From: Cytospora piceicola
Lineage: Eukaryota; Ascomycota; Sordariomycetes; Diaporthales; Cytosporaceae
Direction of reading: 5' to 3'
Length of the DNA stretch: 64,000 nucleotides
Assembly (NCBI GenBank): GCA_023375675.1
Contig: JALQBC010000080.1
Span: 1 to 64,000 of the forward strand
Shown here: one piece after another, positions 33,301-45,719 of the stretch
Position numbering within the stretch: position 1 is the stretch's first letter
Layout of the letters: every line of letters starts with the position of its first letter
Notes under the pieces: generated by a model
What the model saw: the letters and a program-made list of their open reading frames with translations, nothing else
What the model was told of the DNA's origin: nothing
Database searches by the model: none
Program-made: the position numbers and the translations under genes

Positions 33301-34556
33301 CGGTTGGAACTTGTGGCTCGTTCGAACAAAGCTGCCTAAGAATTGACCGTAGCATGACCTCGATGCTCTGTTCTGCGGTCTTCTGGAAATCGAAATAGAA
33401 GTATGCTGACTTGCATTTGTTCACTGTCCGGCAGAGGTCCTGAACACATTCGATGATAGAGGAGCTACATATGCGATAGTAAGCAGACCGTTTGTCAAAA
33501 GTTGAAGTATAAATCAAAAATAGGGATTCGTACCAAAGAACAGTCTTCCCACATCCAGCTTCGAATTGACATGCAGGTCGTCAGTAATATGATCTATATG
33601 CTGGCGATGTATGGGATTGTCATTACTCACCAAGGCCGTATAGCCAAATAAATCCGTCTGACTCTATCCAGTTGATGAATTTGACGGATGAGAGGAACCA
33701 TTCTCCGGTTCCCGGCTCCTTCTTCTTGGTGGCATGATTGTGGTTCGTGGAGGGATCGACGTTGCTTAGCCAGTTTAGCAAAGTCTGTCGTTCGTGGGCT
33801 AACATGAATTCGTCTTGTTAGTACCAACAGTGAGTTGGAGGTGCGATACAAGGGGTCTTCGTTACTTTGCATGCTCTCTCGGATGTCCTCCAGCTGGCGA
33901 CTGTGGGTTTCAACCCAGTCCTGGAAACTGACATTCAAACTTCCTAGTACGGCGGAGATTTCCAAGACCTCACGTGAAGAATCGAGTTGTTGTTTGTGAA
34001 TCTTGACGACTTCTTCACCGGTTTTCGCGAGTAATTCGCTGGTGTCAGGAGTAAGCAATGGCCGGTATTCATAGCCCACAAGAGCAATATTTTGGTTTAC
34101 GCCGTTTGACGGTCATATTGGTCATCATGGGATTGGAACTTACCAGCCTTCCAAGGAAACACTGAAGTGAAAGGTCTGACTGTAGTCCTTGATACGGCGC
34201 AGCACGTGGGTATGCTCATCCTTTTGGAAGGGCCATGCCAGTCTCCTATACCACTTCTTCTTCTCATAGACTTCCTCGAATTTGACCAGCCTCGATTTGA
34301 GGTATTTCAAGTCATTCTCGCAGACGTTTGTAGAGGCCACTAAGGCCGAGGTGCTCGTGAACGGTGTCTGTCGAGTGTCCTGTGTTTTCAGGAACAGCTC
34401 GAGGCCTTCCAGGGCTTTCAAGAGTGCAGTGAGTTCGCTGTGCAGCTGTTTGGACTCTTCCGGGGCATCGCGGACGTCGTTGATGTATTTGTAGGTTATG
34501 GTGGTGAGCTCTAGGCCTAGGCTGATTAAGCCGGCAATGCCTGATGCGAGATCCAT
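30317..34556 (-). CDS. NACHT-ankyrin STAND (NLR-like) protein
   Basis: Six exons fit on the minus strand: 34556-34144, 34038-33866, 33798-33631, 33558-33534, 33464-32883 and 32771-30317, about 1271 residues with no stop. The N-terminus (MDLASGIAGLISLGLELTTI) matches the helical domain common in fungal STAND proteins (Fungal_N/PigL_N type). The NACHT domain follows: GEWFL and WLYGLAGCGKTVL (Walker A, split by a 25-base exon), VYILLDALDEIP (Walker B), LHILATSRDE (sensor 1). AQGMFRWAFCQIQTLEDC is the usual helical segment after NACHT. From about residue 690 onward there are many ankyrin repeats. Two repeats near 31549-31675 are almost identical at DNA level. Such proteins act in non-self recognition and programmed cell death in fungi; this role is inferred from architecture. 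Confidence 0.85.
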
Positions 34557-35306
34557 ACGTACTTGAGTAAAGACTTCAGATTATTCGGCAAGAGGTCGCA
34601 GTGTTTAGATGGATAGGGTGGAGTTGTTGATTGAAGACCATCAACTTGGTACTAGGGCTTGTTGCTCGGGTCGAGTCTCGGTATCGTGAAGGCGTCTCGC
34701 GACGAAGAAGCATTTGAGCTTTGCGGGGTTGACGTTCAGCTCTCCATAATTATTAAGACCATGTGATTTGGTAGCAGTGGCCAAACATCGAATTTGCAGG
34801 GCTTTGCAGTTCTGCCGGACACTGCCCGACAGAGGAAACCAACCGTACATGTGTAGACGCCGCCGACATCTGGACCCACTTCCGGCTGGATGCACATATG
34901 CAGAAATCTAGTTAATCAATATTAAGGACTATGTTAACACATATTGACTGATTAATATAGTGATATATACTAATTCAAGCTAAACATATCTGTATCTATT
35001 TATTTTATAAAAATACTATATATACTCGTCCCTTGTCGGTATTAAGGCCGTAAGAATAGGGGTAGCCTATATATAGGGCTTTTCACTTATCCGTTCTCTT
35101 AATCTTCTAACTTCAATGGAACTTATGCGGCGTTGTTAAGAGGGTTAGGTTTTGGTCACGCCTGTAAGTCCTAAGGCACAGCACGCCAGTACATTTCGCT
35201 GTTGTTATTTGCCTTTTACTTCGCTCTGCTGCAACCCAACTTTATTTCACAACAACAGACTGTTCAACTTGGAAAGCGAACAGCGATCATCACCATAGCA
35301 GCCAGA
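34557..35306. other. Intergenic region with an AT-rich repeat remnant
   Basis: No gene supported. About 34910-35110 is abruptly AT-rich with the TA-heavy look of RIP-damaged transposon sequence; its ends and class cannot be told. Confidence 0.4.
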
Positions 35307-36042
35307 ATGGCGGCCCTCCTCAAATATAAAGAATACTGCATCGTGGAAAAGGCGCCCAGCCACGACGGCGCCCCCACTTTTGCCTCGTACTGGTCGCCGC
35401 CGCCGGTGCCTGAGGGAGACGCAAAAGAACCGGTCCGACCGGTGTGGTCACACCGCATCTACGATACCACACCCATCCTCAAAGATAACGAGCTCAAAGG
35501 TGTTGCGGCGGCACTCGCCGAGGTCAGTAAAAGGGACATGGTTCTACCGCAGCACCCATGGCCGTGGAACGCCCGACCGCGTCGAGGTCGTCAAGCTCCC
35601 CATGCCCGCCGACGCCACGGATGAGGAGCGCGCACTGCGGTGCAGGGAGCACAACACGGCCGAGGTTGCATACAGGGCCAGGGACGCCCCCGCCGGGTGG
35701 CTCATACCCCAGATCTTCGTCATTGACAGTTTGAGGATCGCGGAGAACCTTGGTATGGAGCTGGGTGTGGGATTGAGACGGGAGAGGGAGGATATTGGCT
35801 TTGGTAGAAGGGGCTACCTGACCGGCTCGGGTCGCGAGGACCCTTCCGAGCGCGCATCTGATCCGTGTGGAAGCTTCCTCACGGTTGAGTGGGGTCCGGT
35901 GCCGAGTTTTGAAGACGAAGAGGACTTGCCTGAATGCGCGGTGCGTGGACATGCGCTGTCTAGGCTGGACTTGTTCATGTCTCGTCTCAGGGAGCAGATT
36001 GAGTGGCTGCCTGCTGTTGTTGCCGATTGCGAGGGGAACTGA
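35307..36042 (+). CDS. Hypothetical protein
   Basis: Exons 35307-35522 and 35587-36042 are joined in phase 0 across a 64-bp intron (GTCAGT...GTCGAG), giving 223 residues. The ATG at 35307 has a good context (AGAATGG). Residues about 70-130 include VVKLPMPADATDEERALRCREH and a helical block (AYRARDAPAGWLIPQIFVID). The C-terminus is helical (LSRLDLFMSRLREQIEWLPA). No signal peptide or membrane segment is visible and I do not recognise the family. The nearer acceptor at 35552 leaves the frame broken, so the acceptor at 35586 was chosen. The gene ends head-on against a chitinase-tail fragment on the other strand. Confidence 0.6.
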
Positions 36043-36054
36043 GGTCAGACTATA

Positions 36055-36785
36055 TCCTCGTGTCGTAGCGCGCGCCTCGATGCTGTAGAGTGCTTGCACG
36101 GTACCCGAGTTCTTGAACCACAGATACGACCCGGAGAGATCAACTGGCAACCACAAGGTCGCAACGATGGTCATGCCCATTTGCGTATCGACCGCGACCT
36201 CGAGCTGGGCCTCCACGAGCAACTTGGCAGCGACGTCGACATTGTTGATTGTGCACTGGTACGTCTCGTCTAGGAGCAACACGTTGGGCACCTCGTTGAC
36301 GCTGTCCACGACAGGAGTGGTATTGGCCGTCACAGTGAGGAGTGCCTTGAGCCAGGCAATGCCATCACTACCAAACCATCTTGCGTGTAGCTCATCGCGG
36401 CTGATGAGCCCCGCCCAGTGGTCCGAAACATCGGCCGCCCAGGGGGGGCAGGATTCTTCGAGATAGCGCTTACGATTGCCGCCGCCGTGCTCCTCGAACG
36501 AACGCTTCCGCCGCCTCTTCCCGAGGCTGTCGACGACCGTGTCCCAGTGGCCCTCTCCGTTTCTGTGGTTGACATGCCACTGTGTCGAAATTGAGCCATC
36601 GGCCGACCTCGTCACGCGGCGGAAGTCGTAGTCGAAGGTGCGCTGAGTACATGCAAATGCTATGTGCTCAAATGTGACTCTGACTGATCGCGTACTTACT
36701 TCAAGGTTGGCACTCAACTGCTTGTATAAATACTTGGGTATGTAAGCAATCTTTACATTCCCCTCACAGATCTTCAACGTTGTTA
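36055..36785 (-). pseudogene. Fragment of a chitinase-type C-terminal region
   Basis: The minus-strand frame from 36785 to about 36055 encodes LKICEGNVKIAYIPKYLYK, a typical 57-bp intron (36699-36643, GTAAGT...CTCAG) and then DFRRVTRSADGSIST, SDHWAGLISRDELHARWF, and VALTLPVDLSGSYLWF-like strands. As I recall, this belongs to the long C-terminal extension of fungal killer-type chitinases. There is no start; the frame reads into a transposon terminal repeat on the 5' side. It also loses the expected 3' continuation at about 36055. It is therefore truncated at both ends and not part of the chitinase gene at 24-28 kb as that gene ends differently. Homology to named families is from memory and needs a search. 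Confidence 0.55.
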
Positions 36786-37654
36786 AGTCAAATACCCTAG
36801 AAGTGGGCCACCCCCCCTTGTGAGCCACCCTTTTACATAGAAACAGCCTACTTCTAAACAGCCATATTAAATTAAATAAAATACATATTAAGCTACCCTT
36901 TATTAAATATACTATAAAGGTATATATAGCCCTATTTAATAGTAAATAAGCTTTACTATATACTTTATATATAGATATATTAAGTATTAAATATTATAGT
37001 TCTAACTGTTAAGGATTTTATATATAATAGTAAGGTATACTAACAGATTTAAAAAGTTAATATAAACTAATATTTAATTAATCGCTATATTTATAAGAAG
37101 AAATAACGTTGAATATAAAGTATTATACTATATAGATTTATACTATTCTATTATTTTACTATTATAACCTGTTAATTAGTAATTATACTATATTATATAA
37201 ACTTCTATATAATATTTATATAGGTAAAAGTTTAAAACTTAATAACTTATATAATAAAGTATATATAAGCTTTTTAGTTAAAAGTTTAGTTTTAAATACT
37301 ATTATTAATATATATATAAAAGAAATAGAAGTTATAAAAGTAATATTAAAAAAGTTATTAAGTAAAAGTATATATACAGTAAGTGTTAACGTTACTATAT
37401 ATATTATAAGGATACCTTAACAGTATTTAGTATATAGTTTTAACATTATATATTACTTAATTTAATATAATATACTAAGTAATACTACTATTTATAAAGC
37501 CTTTTAAAGATAATAAGTATTATAAGCCTATTTTTAAAGTAGTAGCTATTTTATTTAATTTAATACAGCTGTTTAAATATAGGCTGTTTAGGCTGTTTAC
37601 TGTGTAAGTAGGTGGCCCGTAAGGGGGGGTGGCCCACTTCTAGGGTATTTGACT
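36786..37654. mobile_element. Fot1/pogo-type DNA element, internally deleted and AT-rich
   Basis: The element is 869 bp, flanked by TA (36784-36785 and 37655-37656). It has 34 bp of identical terminal inverted repeats beginning AGTCAAATACCCTAG, then imperfect repeats rich in GGCCACC. Start AGTCAA with a TA duplication is typical of the Fot1/pogo branch of Tc1/mariner in fungi. The interior is extremely TA-rich with no recognisable transposase and is shorter than a full element of about 2 kb, so this is a deletion derivative or MITE-like copy. Confidence 0.75.
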
Positions 37655-37656
37655 TA

Positions 37657-38417
37657 CAGCATGGATGTACCGATGCCCCCCTTATTCAAGTTCTAATATG
37701 ATGAAGGGGAGCAGGATAACCAGCTTCCCCTTTTCCCCCTGGGGTTTTTTGAAACGGAAGACCCTGTTTTCGTTTGTCATAATCTACTCCAGTCTCAGCT
37801 ACATTAGCCAGCCACAATTGCACCCCTTTTTATCCCATTCCTCTGGCCCCTGGTCGAGCAGAGGGCTGTAGACTCCTTCAACACTGCCTTGGTTGGCGAG
37901 TAATGGCTGTCTTGGCGTGTAACGGCGGCCTTGCCTCCGTGTTGCCTCTTTTAGGCAAGTCTTGTGTCTCCATTACCGATCTGCGGCGGACCGAGGGAGC
38001 AGGATCAAGTGGTGAGCATAGCGCGAAACGAACTGCCGCTGAAGATGTGCGGCTCCGGATTGCTTGGTCATGCACGATGTACACCTGCTTTAGGCGCTAT
38101 ATCATAACCCCGAAGTGGAAGCCATTTATCCTCAAATCGGCTATCCATGGCATACAAGGTTCATCCTGGACAATTATTGTGTTGATGGCCCATATTGAGA
38201 AAGGGTGTGTTTCGAGGGCCATACGATCTACCGAAGTTGTTCTTGAAGACAAATATAAGTAGTCATAGCATGCGCCCAAAAATCTATATTGTATGTCTCT
38301 GGGAGCCTTTCCGTCTACATCACAGTTGACACAACAGACTTGACTACAATCTTCTCCTTCGAGTCCTATCAGTAGCACAGTGACCAAAGGGCATTTACCC
38401 TTGACCCAGCCATCAAC
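37657..38417. other. Intergenic region before the GH16 gene
   Basis: No gene supported. Normal base composition returns after the transposon. It holds the promoter of the GH16 gene; no clear TATA element. Confidence 0.45.
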
Positions 38418-39194
38418 ATGGCCTCCCGCCTCTTCCTCGCTGCCTGCCTAGCCAGCCTAGCCACCGCGTCCCACTCGAACCCGCTCCGCGAGCGGGACCT
38501 CAAGAAGCGCGCCACGACGCTCATCCCGGACACGTGCTTCAGCTCGACGGACGCGCTGGAGTCGTACTTCAGCTACAACTACCCGTGGGGCGACACCCAC
38601 AACGGCGCGGCGCTAATGTCCCAGGCCCAGGTGACCATCATCGACGGCGCGTACCTGCAGCTCGAGTCGGACTACACGGGCGCGCAGGCCGGCGACAGCT
38701 CCCTTACGTACAACAGCGGCACCGTCTACGCCAAGCAGAGCTTCACGGTCGAGGCGTCGGGCGGGCTGGACTTCCAGGCCAACTTCGTGGCGCCCGTGGC
38801 CGAGGGCACGTGGCCCGCGTTCTGGCTCAACGGGGTCAACAGCTGGCCGCCCGAGATCGACCTGGCCGAGTGGAAGGGCGACGGGAAGGTCTCGTTCAAC
38901 ACGTTCAACACGAGCTCCGAGGTCCAGTCGTATGATTATGCCTACCCGACGCCGACTACTGCGTGGCATACTGTCCTTGCTGAGCTGCGGGCTGAGGATG
39001 ACGGGACTACGGTCAAGACTGACTTTTATCTCAATGGCGACCTGATTACGACACAGTACGGGAATGACATGGTTGGAGAGCCGTTCAACCTGATCATCGA
39101 TTATCAGATGTTGGGGAGCAGTGGCAGCTCTGGGCCTACGGACACCACCTACTTCGATGTCCAGTCTCTGAGTGTTACCAGTTACAACCCGTGA
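38418..39194 (+). CDS. Secreted GH16 beta-glucanase-like protein
   Basis: One exon of 258 residues. Residues 1-17 (MASRLFLAACLASLATA) are a signal peptide, followed by a dibasic KKR that may be a propeptide cut site. The GH16 active site is EIDLAEWKG near residue 150 (Glu nucleophile, Asp, Glu acid/base), preceded by WPAFWLNG and followed by WHTVLAEL and LIIDYQML strands of the beta-jelly roll. Such enzymes hydrolyse or transglycosylate beta-1,3(1,4)-glucans in walls. Length matches a single catalytic domain with no GPI signal, so it is probably secreted. Coding GC is very high in the first two thirds and falls in the last third. It is the last intact gene before the transposon block. Confidence 0.88.
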   Translation: MASRLFLAACLASLATASHSNPLRERDLKKRATTLIPDTCFSSTDALESYFSYNYPWGDTHNGAALMSQAQVTIIDGAYLQLESDYTGAQAGDSSLTYNSGTVYAKQSFTVEASGGLDFQANFVAPVAEGTWPAFWLNGVNSWPPEIDLAEWKGDGKVSFNTFNTSSEVQSYDYAYPTPTTAWHTVLAELRAEDDGTTVKTDFYLNGDLITTQYGNDMVGEPFNLIIDYQMLGSSGSSGPTDTTYFDVQSLSVTSYNP

Positions 39195-39668
39195 GATATC
39201 TTGATGGTTGGTGGTTCTTTTGGTTCCCCAAGTATATATGAAACAATGTACATACATAAGAGCCTAGGTACATATACCACGAAGCAGGATCTAACCCCTT
39301 TTTCGAAACACTTAATTAGTGTATCACAGAATGCACAGGTGATCACAAGATGCATGCCCAGGTGCGTAGGTATTCGCGAACACGAAGCTTGATGGGAATG
39401 TAAGCCCTGGAGCATTTCCATCATAGAAAATGTCTCTTTGACGATGTTGTTGCCGGAGTGTTGGTGGTGGACTCGTTCGGCCTCCCTCTGAAGCGTTTTT
39501 GGCTTTGCCACTGTGGAATCAAATGGGTTATATGACTGTGAATTGGCTGCAATAGCAGAGGAAAAACTTCCCATGAAGGTTTAAAGCCATTCTTTCTACT
39601 ATTGGTATACACCATTTGCTCAGACAGGCATTACAAGTTCCGTATACGTATCTAATGGTCCGTCTATA
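39195..39668. other. Intergenic boundary region
   Basis: No gene supported. Normal composition persists to about 39650, and then the TA-rich transposon block begins abruptly. Confidence 0.5.
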
Positions 39669-39974
39669 CTATATAACCCTACCCGCCCGACCGCCCCACC
39701 CGCCCGTACTAAGTAACCTAACCTTTACCTACACAACCTTTATAACTTTACTTACAGCTATTTTAATTACCTTTAAAGCTATTACGAAGCTAAATATATT
39801 ATTTTAAAAAGCTTTTAAAGCTATACAGATCTATTTAATTACTTTTATAACGGTTAGTTATAAGGCTACTTTTTTCTATACTAAAATCTAGCTATTTAGG
39901 CCTTTAAAGAATAAAGCCTTTATCTAACCTTCTTTTATTTATAATACTATTCTTTTTACTTAAACTTTCGAAAT

Positions 39975-40272
39975 ACCTTATAAAAGCTATACAGAAGATT
40001 AAATAGCCGAAGCTATTTAAAATATAACTAATGGCGGCTTAACCTTTTCGAAATCGGCTTAAAAACATAGTATCTTTAAAATAACCTTTTTCGATCGCTT
40101 TTATAGTACCTTCTTTCTCGAAGCCGTTAATAAGGCTATACCTTACGCCTGCTTAACTAAAAACGAAAAGGCTACGATCGAAAGATAGATTTTAAAATAA
40201 AAGAAACTAAGCTTTACCTTTACGGCTAAAGTAGTTAAAAGTATTATTACCTCTTTTCTCGAGAACCGTAAT
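39975..40272 (+). pseudogene. Pogo-like transposase, N-terminal part
   Basis: The frame reads KSYTED-stop-IAEAI-stop-NITNGG, with stops where Gln or Trp is expected, then FYSTFFLEAVNKA and LENRN before the Gypsy insertion. The pattern is that of the helix-turn-helix start of Fot1/pogo transposases. Confidence 0.6.
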
Positions 40273-40510
40273 TAATAGTAACGGTATAGTGTAGTAGTAT
40301 ATAATAAAGATAGATTCTCTCTCTCTCTCTCTATATAACCAAGTATTTTTATAAACTATATACAGACTTACGAACCTACTGTAAACTTACCTTAAGTTTA
40401 CTATATAATTACTGTACGTTTAACCGTCCGAATTACCGGTAAATATACAGTAAATTCGTAGGTACGTTTATAGGTAGGTTTACTATAAACCTACCGGTAG
40501 GTATATAATA
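40273..40510 (-). repeat. 3' LTR of Gypsy copy 1
   Basis: 238 bp, aligned end to end with the other four LTRs; the terminal TG has become TA on the plus strand. Contains ACCGGTAAATATAC, conserved in all copies. Confidence 0.85.
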
Positions 40511-43500
40511 ATTACCCTTAAAAGAATAAAAATCCTTATTTATAAGGATATAGGTATTATAGTTATAATTAGATTAATAGTAAGTCTATAGTATAAAGGT
40601 AGTTATATTTATAAGATAAAGAGAAGAACCGTTACTAATCTATAAAAGGGGTATTATATTTAAGTAATAACGGTATTTAAATTATAATATAACGAAAAAA
40701 CCGGCAAAGGCTTAAGTAAACTATAGTAGTATATATAGTAAAAGAAATAAAAGCTTATAAAAATATAAGGTATAGTTAGGAAAAGAGTATAGTTAACCGT
40801 AAAAAAAAGAAGGCGAAAGCAGTTTTTATCTTTAAGCACTTATCTTATAGTATTAATAGACCTACGCGTATTATTAATACTGTTAAACGAATAGAAAAAG
40901 AAAGGTAATAACCGTTTTTATCTTTAAACACCTACTATATAGCGTCGGTTTACTTATGTATATAATCGATACTACGAAAAAGCCTATAAACTTATAAACG
41001 TAAAATAACGAATATAAAAATAACTATAAAATAATAACTAAATAATAACTAAACGAAACGTATTTTTAAGAAACTTAGTAAAGTTTTAACTCTTTTTTAG
41101 CTAAAAAAGATAGCAGACCGAATAACGCCTTTACGTTTTTATTAAAAACGTTTTTAGTTAGTATTACGACTTTACTAAACGTTAAAGCTATAACCTTAAT
41201 TATATTATAAGCCTTAAAGTATAAATTTATATTATATAGGTAACGTTTAAACGTTTTAATAGACGTATAACCGAGGTTACTTATATAAAAACGTTTTTAT
41301 TTATAGTAAGTGCCTGCTTAGTTAATATCGTTACCCTTTTAAAACTTAGTTTTAACGAAACTAAAGTTTATTCGGTAGTAGAAGAAGTATTTAAATATAA
41401 AGGTAACGTTAAGGTATTATATATATAACTCTTTATTAAGTCTTTAAATATAACAGATAAAGTTTACTACTTATATAGCGGTATTATATAATACTATAAT
41501 ACTAGTATTAGTTATATTAAATAATAAAATAACGTAAAGCTTTTAACTGTTTATCTAAACGTAAATATTAATTTTAAGCTTATAGCTTATTTCGATAACA
41601 CGTATAGTAGGTATAGTAGTATTAAACTAAGCGAACGCTTTAAGCTTATCGTTTTTATATATATCGTCGATAACAGTAATAAGATATATCGAGCGTTTAC
41701 GCTTTATAAAAGGCGAATTTACTTTAAACTTATCCGATTTATAAATTATAATAAATAAACTGTTATTAGTAATATAACGCTTTTTACCTATAAAAAAGTT
41801 TTTAATAAAGTTAAACCGAAAGCTATATACTAGTTCTTTTTTAATATTATTTTTTATAAGAATAAAAGCGGTAGATAAGCTTTTTCGGCCCGATAACTAT
41901 AAGTTCTATAATAAGTATCCGGGAGTTAGTTACGTTTTAAGCTTTTTAAAAGCGTTTATAACGACTTCGGTATAAGTAATAATATCGGATATAAAGCTAT
42001 AATATTTCTTTTTAGTCTTTTACTATTCTTTTATAATAATATAACTAGTATTTATAAGCTCGGTATTTAAAAACTATAGGTTTATAATAGTATATTATAT
42101 CGTAACTAGGTTTGTTTTATTAATAGTAAAGTTACTTACGCTTTAAACGAATTAGCTTTTTTTATTATAACGGATATATTTATTACGTTTATAAGATAAA
42201 GTAGATAAAAGCGCGAAAAGACTATAAACGAATAAGTTTAAACCTTTTCGGACCGATATTATAAAAAAATTTAATAAATATATTAAGTTAGTTTCTTTAT
42301 ATCTATTTATAAGTAAATCCGTTACTTAGCTTACGTAGCTGTTTTATATATTAAAATAAAGCTTTTATCTATAATATAACGTACTATCGTAGTTAATTTA
42401 TATAAGGATAAGATATTAACTAAAGTATTATTAAGCTTTATAACGGGTAACCTTACGGTTAATCGGATATACTAAAAGCTTTAAAAGCGGTATATATATA
42501 TTAAACTCTACCTTTCGGTCGGTAAGGTTAGTATATCTTTTATCGATTACTTTTTATCGAAAATGTATCTGTTCGGCCGTATAACGATATAAGTAGGTAT
42601 TAAATCGGGTATTAGTAATAAACGTTTTAGTAAACATTACCGATTCTTTTTTATATAAATAAAGTCTTTATTTATATTTATCGAAATTTAATATATCTTA
42701 ACGTAAAGCTTTATAAACCTTTATCGAGTATTTTTCTATATAGTTTTTTTATAAATATAAACAACCGAGGTTATAAAAGGTAAAATATAATATTAAGTAA
42801 AACTTTAGTATTTTAAAGTATTTATAAAATATTCGGCTATTAATATTTTATATAGGTTTTTTAGTTTAATATATATACTTAACGGTAAATATAAGGTAAG
42901 TTCGATATAATAGTTCTAACTTATATAAAATAATAAGTAAACAGTAACTTTAAGGTAAGTTTTTAAGTAAAATACTTTGTATAATAGTTAAGTTAACGAT
43001 ATAGTATTTTAAAAGTAAGCTTTAACGAAAAAAGCGAAATAAAGAAAAGTAGTAAATAATATAAAAAAAGAAGTTTAAGTTAATAGTCGGTTAGTAAATA
43101 GGTTTTTTTTATTATCGTTTGTTATTTAGTATTAATATAAACGTATTTAACTTTTATTACCCGATAACCTTTTATAAACGTCGAATATTACTTTTCGGCT
43201 TTAACGCTAATACTACCGGCCGATCTGCCGGTTATTTATTAAGTAGTCTTCTTTTTAGCCGAGGCTATAGTATTTAAATAACTATTTCTCCGGGTTCCGG
43301 TTACCTTATAGGTAGTTCCTTTTTTATTATTAACTAAATATATAGCTTTTCTATCTTTTCTTATTTTATTTCGAATTCTTAAATTATTTTATCGGTATTT
43401 AAAGTATTTTATAGTATTTATATATTAAAATAGTTAAAGTAATCGGTTTATTTTATAAGATATTTAATATATAGCTGTTTATAACTATACTTCTGCTTAC

Positions 43501-45719
43501 GTCTAGCTATAATACGCTATAACTTATAATATTTAAAGACCTTATTATACCTTTACGTTTTATTATTATTTACTTCTATAAGCTTTATAGCTAGTAGATT
43601 TCGCCTATACAGGTTAAACTATAACGGCTTATTTAAAGATAAATAAATTATAGATAATATTAAGTAGATATTTATATATAAAGCTATTTTAAGCTTATAT
43701 ATTAATTTACCTACCTTATATATAACTTAAAACGGTTTTATATACTATTAAAAATACTTTCGGGCTAGATTTTTAAGTAACGTATAGTTATAATAGAGTT
43801 CGATAAAAACCTAGTTACTTAAAGTAAACTTATACTAACGATACTTTTTATTATACTATAGTTTTATAGCTATTTAAGCTTCGGCGATTATAAGTTACGC
43901 TTTCTTTTAAAATATATCTTAAGCTAATACTAAAATACTTTTTCTTAGTTAGCTTATTCCGGTAAGATTATATTTATATAAAAGCTAGTTAATAAAGTAT
44001 TTCGTAGTTTTATTATAAACGTTATTTAAGTTAAACTATAGTATTAGAATAATATCGGTTTATTCGACTTTAAAATATATTATAATAAATATCCGGACTA
44101 TTAATTCTATTATTTTATTTTTACCTTTAAATTAGCCGTCGGTTTATAAATATTAAGCGGTTAAATAAACTAGCTTAATATTTAAACCAGACTATAAGCT
44201 TTATTAAAAGTTCGAAAAAAACTTAAAATCTTTATTAAAAATAATACGTTATAAAATACCTTAGTTATATAAATATAATATACGTAACAGTATATATACT
44301 TAATCTGTAGTTATATATACGGTATTATTAAAGATAACGATAGTTGCTTTACTATATTTATTTATAACTAAGAGAAAGATATCGAAAAAAGGTATTTTAA
44401 GGATTACTTATAAAATATTAACGGCTAAAACGTTAAATAAAACCGTTATAAAGTCTATAATAATAGTATAAAACGGGATTAGTAACGAAAGAATAGGCTA
44501 TATTTTTTTTAATAGCTACTAGTTTTTACTATAATTTACTATATAAACCGGATAATTCTTAATATATTCGAAAACCTTCCGATAGTAATTTTTAATTATA
44601 AACCGGTCGGTAAAGTTATATTAGACTTTATTTTTACCGAAGTAATATTTAACGTTATAAATTTTAATAATAAAATCTATAACTATTTATACTAAAATAT
44701 AAAAACGTTATTTACCCGATAACTTTATAAAATATAAGAGTTTATTTATATTTAACTCGAATAGTATATCCGCTTTTATCTAATTACTTTATAGTTATTA
44801 AATAATATTAATCTAACTAACGTATTCTTAATATCCTACGATAATATAATCTTTAAACGCTTAATCGATAAAGATTTCGGATATACTATATAAGGCAGTA
44901 TTTTCTTATAATTTACTAAGTATATTATTATCCTTTATAAGCTATTAACTTGTCGATAGTTTAAAGATAGTATTTATTAATACGTTAGTTACCTTTAAAA
45001 TATAATAAACGTTTAAACTATACTAGCTTAAGTACTTTAACGTAAAAATAAGCTTTATATTTATTTTAGTTTTATCTACTATATTAAAAAACGTTTATTT
45101 AACGATACCGATAGTAATAACGTAATTTATAAGGATATATATAAGTTATTTATAGTTTAAACTAATAACTGTATAAAATTTATAAACTAGCTATACTAAA
45201 TAAGTAACCTCGAGTTCGGTTAGCTAATATTTACGTTTAGCTATATTAATAGTTTTACTTAAATACTATAGTAAACGGATTTAAATATAAGGTATAAGTA
45301 ACTTCCGGTTTTATTTAAAATTATCGTTTAACTAAAAAATAATACTTAAAAATCTAACTTTCTTTAAGGTATTTAACTAAATAAATAACAGCTTATCCGG
45401 GTTTTAATAAAATAAGGCGTTTTTATCTATTAAAGCCGACTTAAAATCGTTAAAAGAGTATACCTTTTCTCGGGTAAGCTTAAAAAAGGTCCGATAAATA
45501 TAGTTCTTTTAAATATTACTTTTTAAAAGTTTCTTATCTTCTTATCTTTTAATAAGTATTTAAGTTTTTTATCTTTATAACGGATCGATACGTTTAGTAT
45601 ACTATAATATAAGATAGCGAAAATAACCTATAAAGCTAATAAACTTTTCGAGTTATTATAACGTAGTAAAAAACTATAGCTAAGTAATAGTCTTTACCCG
45701 GTTTAAGGTATTATATATA

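Noticed and set aside
35524..36828. A single 434-residue minus-strand protein
   Set aside because: Its start lies in a transposon terminal repeat and its last 170 codons are the antisense of the plus-strand gene at 35307-36042; only the middle is a real (fragmentary) coding sequence.
36839..37620. Mitochondrial or organellar insertion, suggested by extreme AT content
   Set aside because: Terminal inverted repeats and TA flanks show it is the interior of a DNA transposon.
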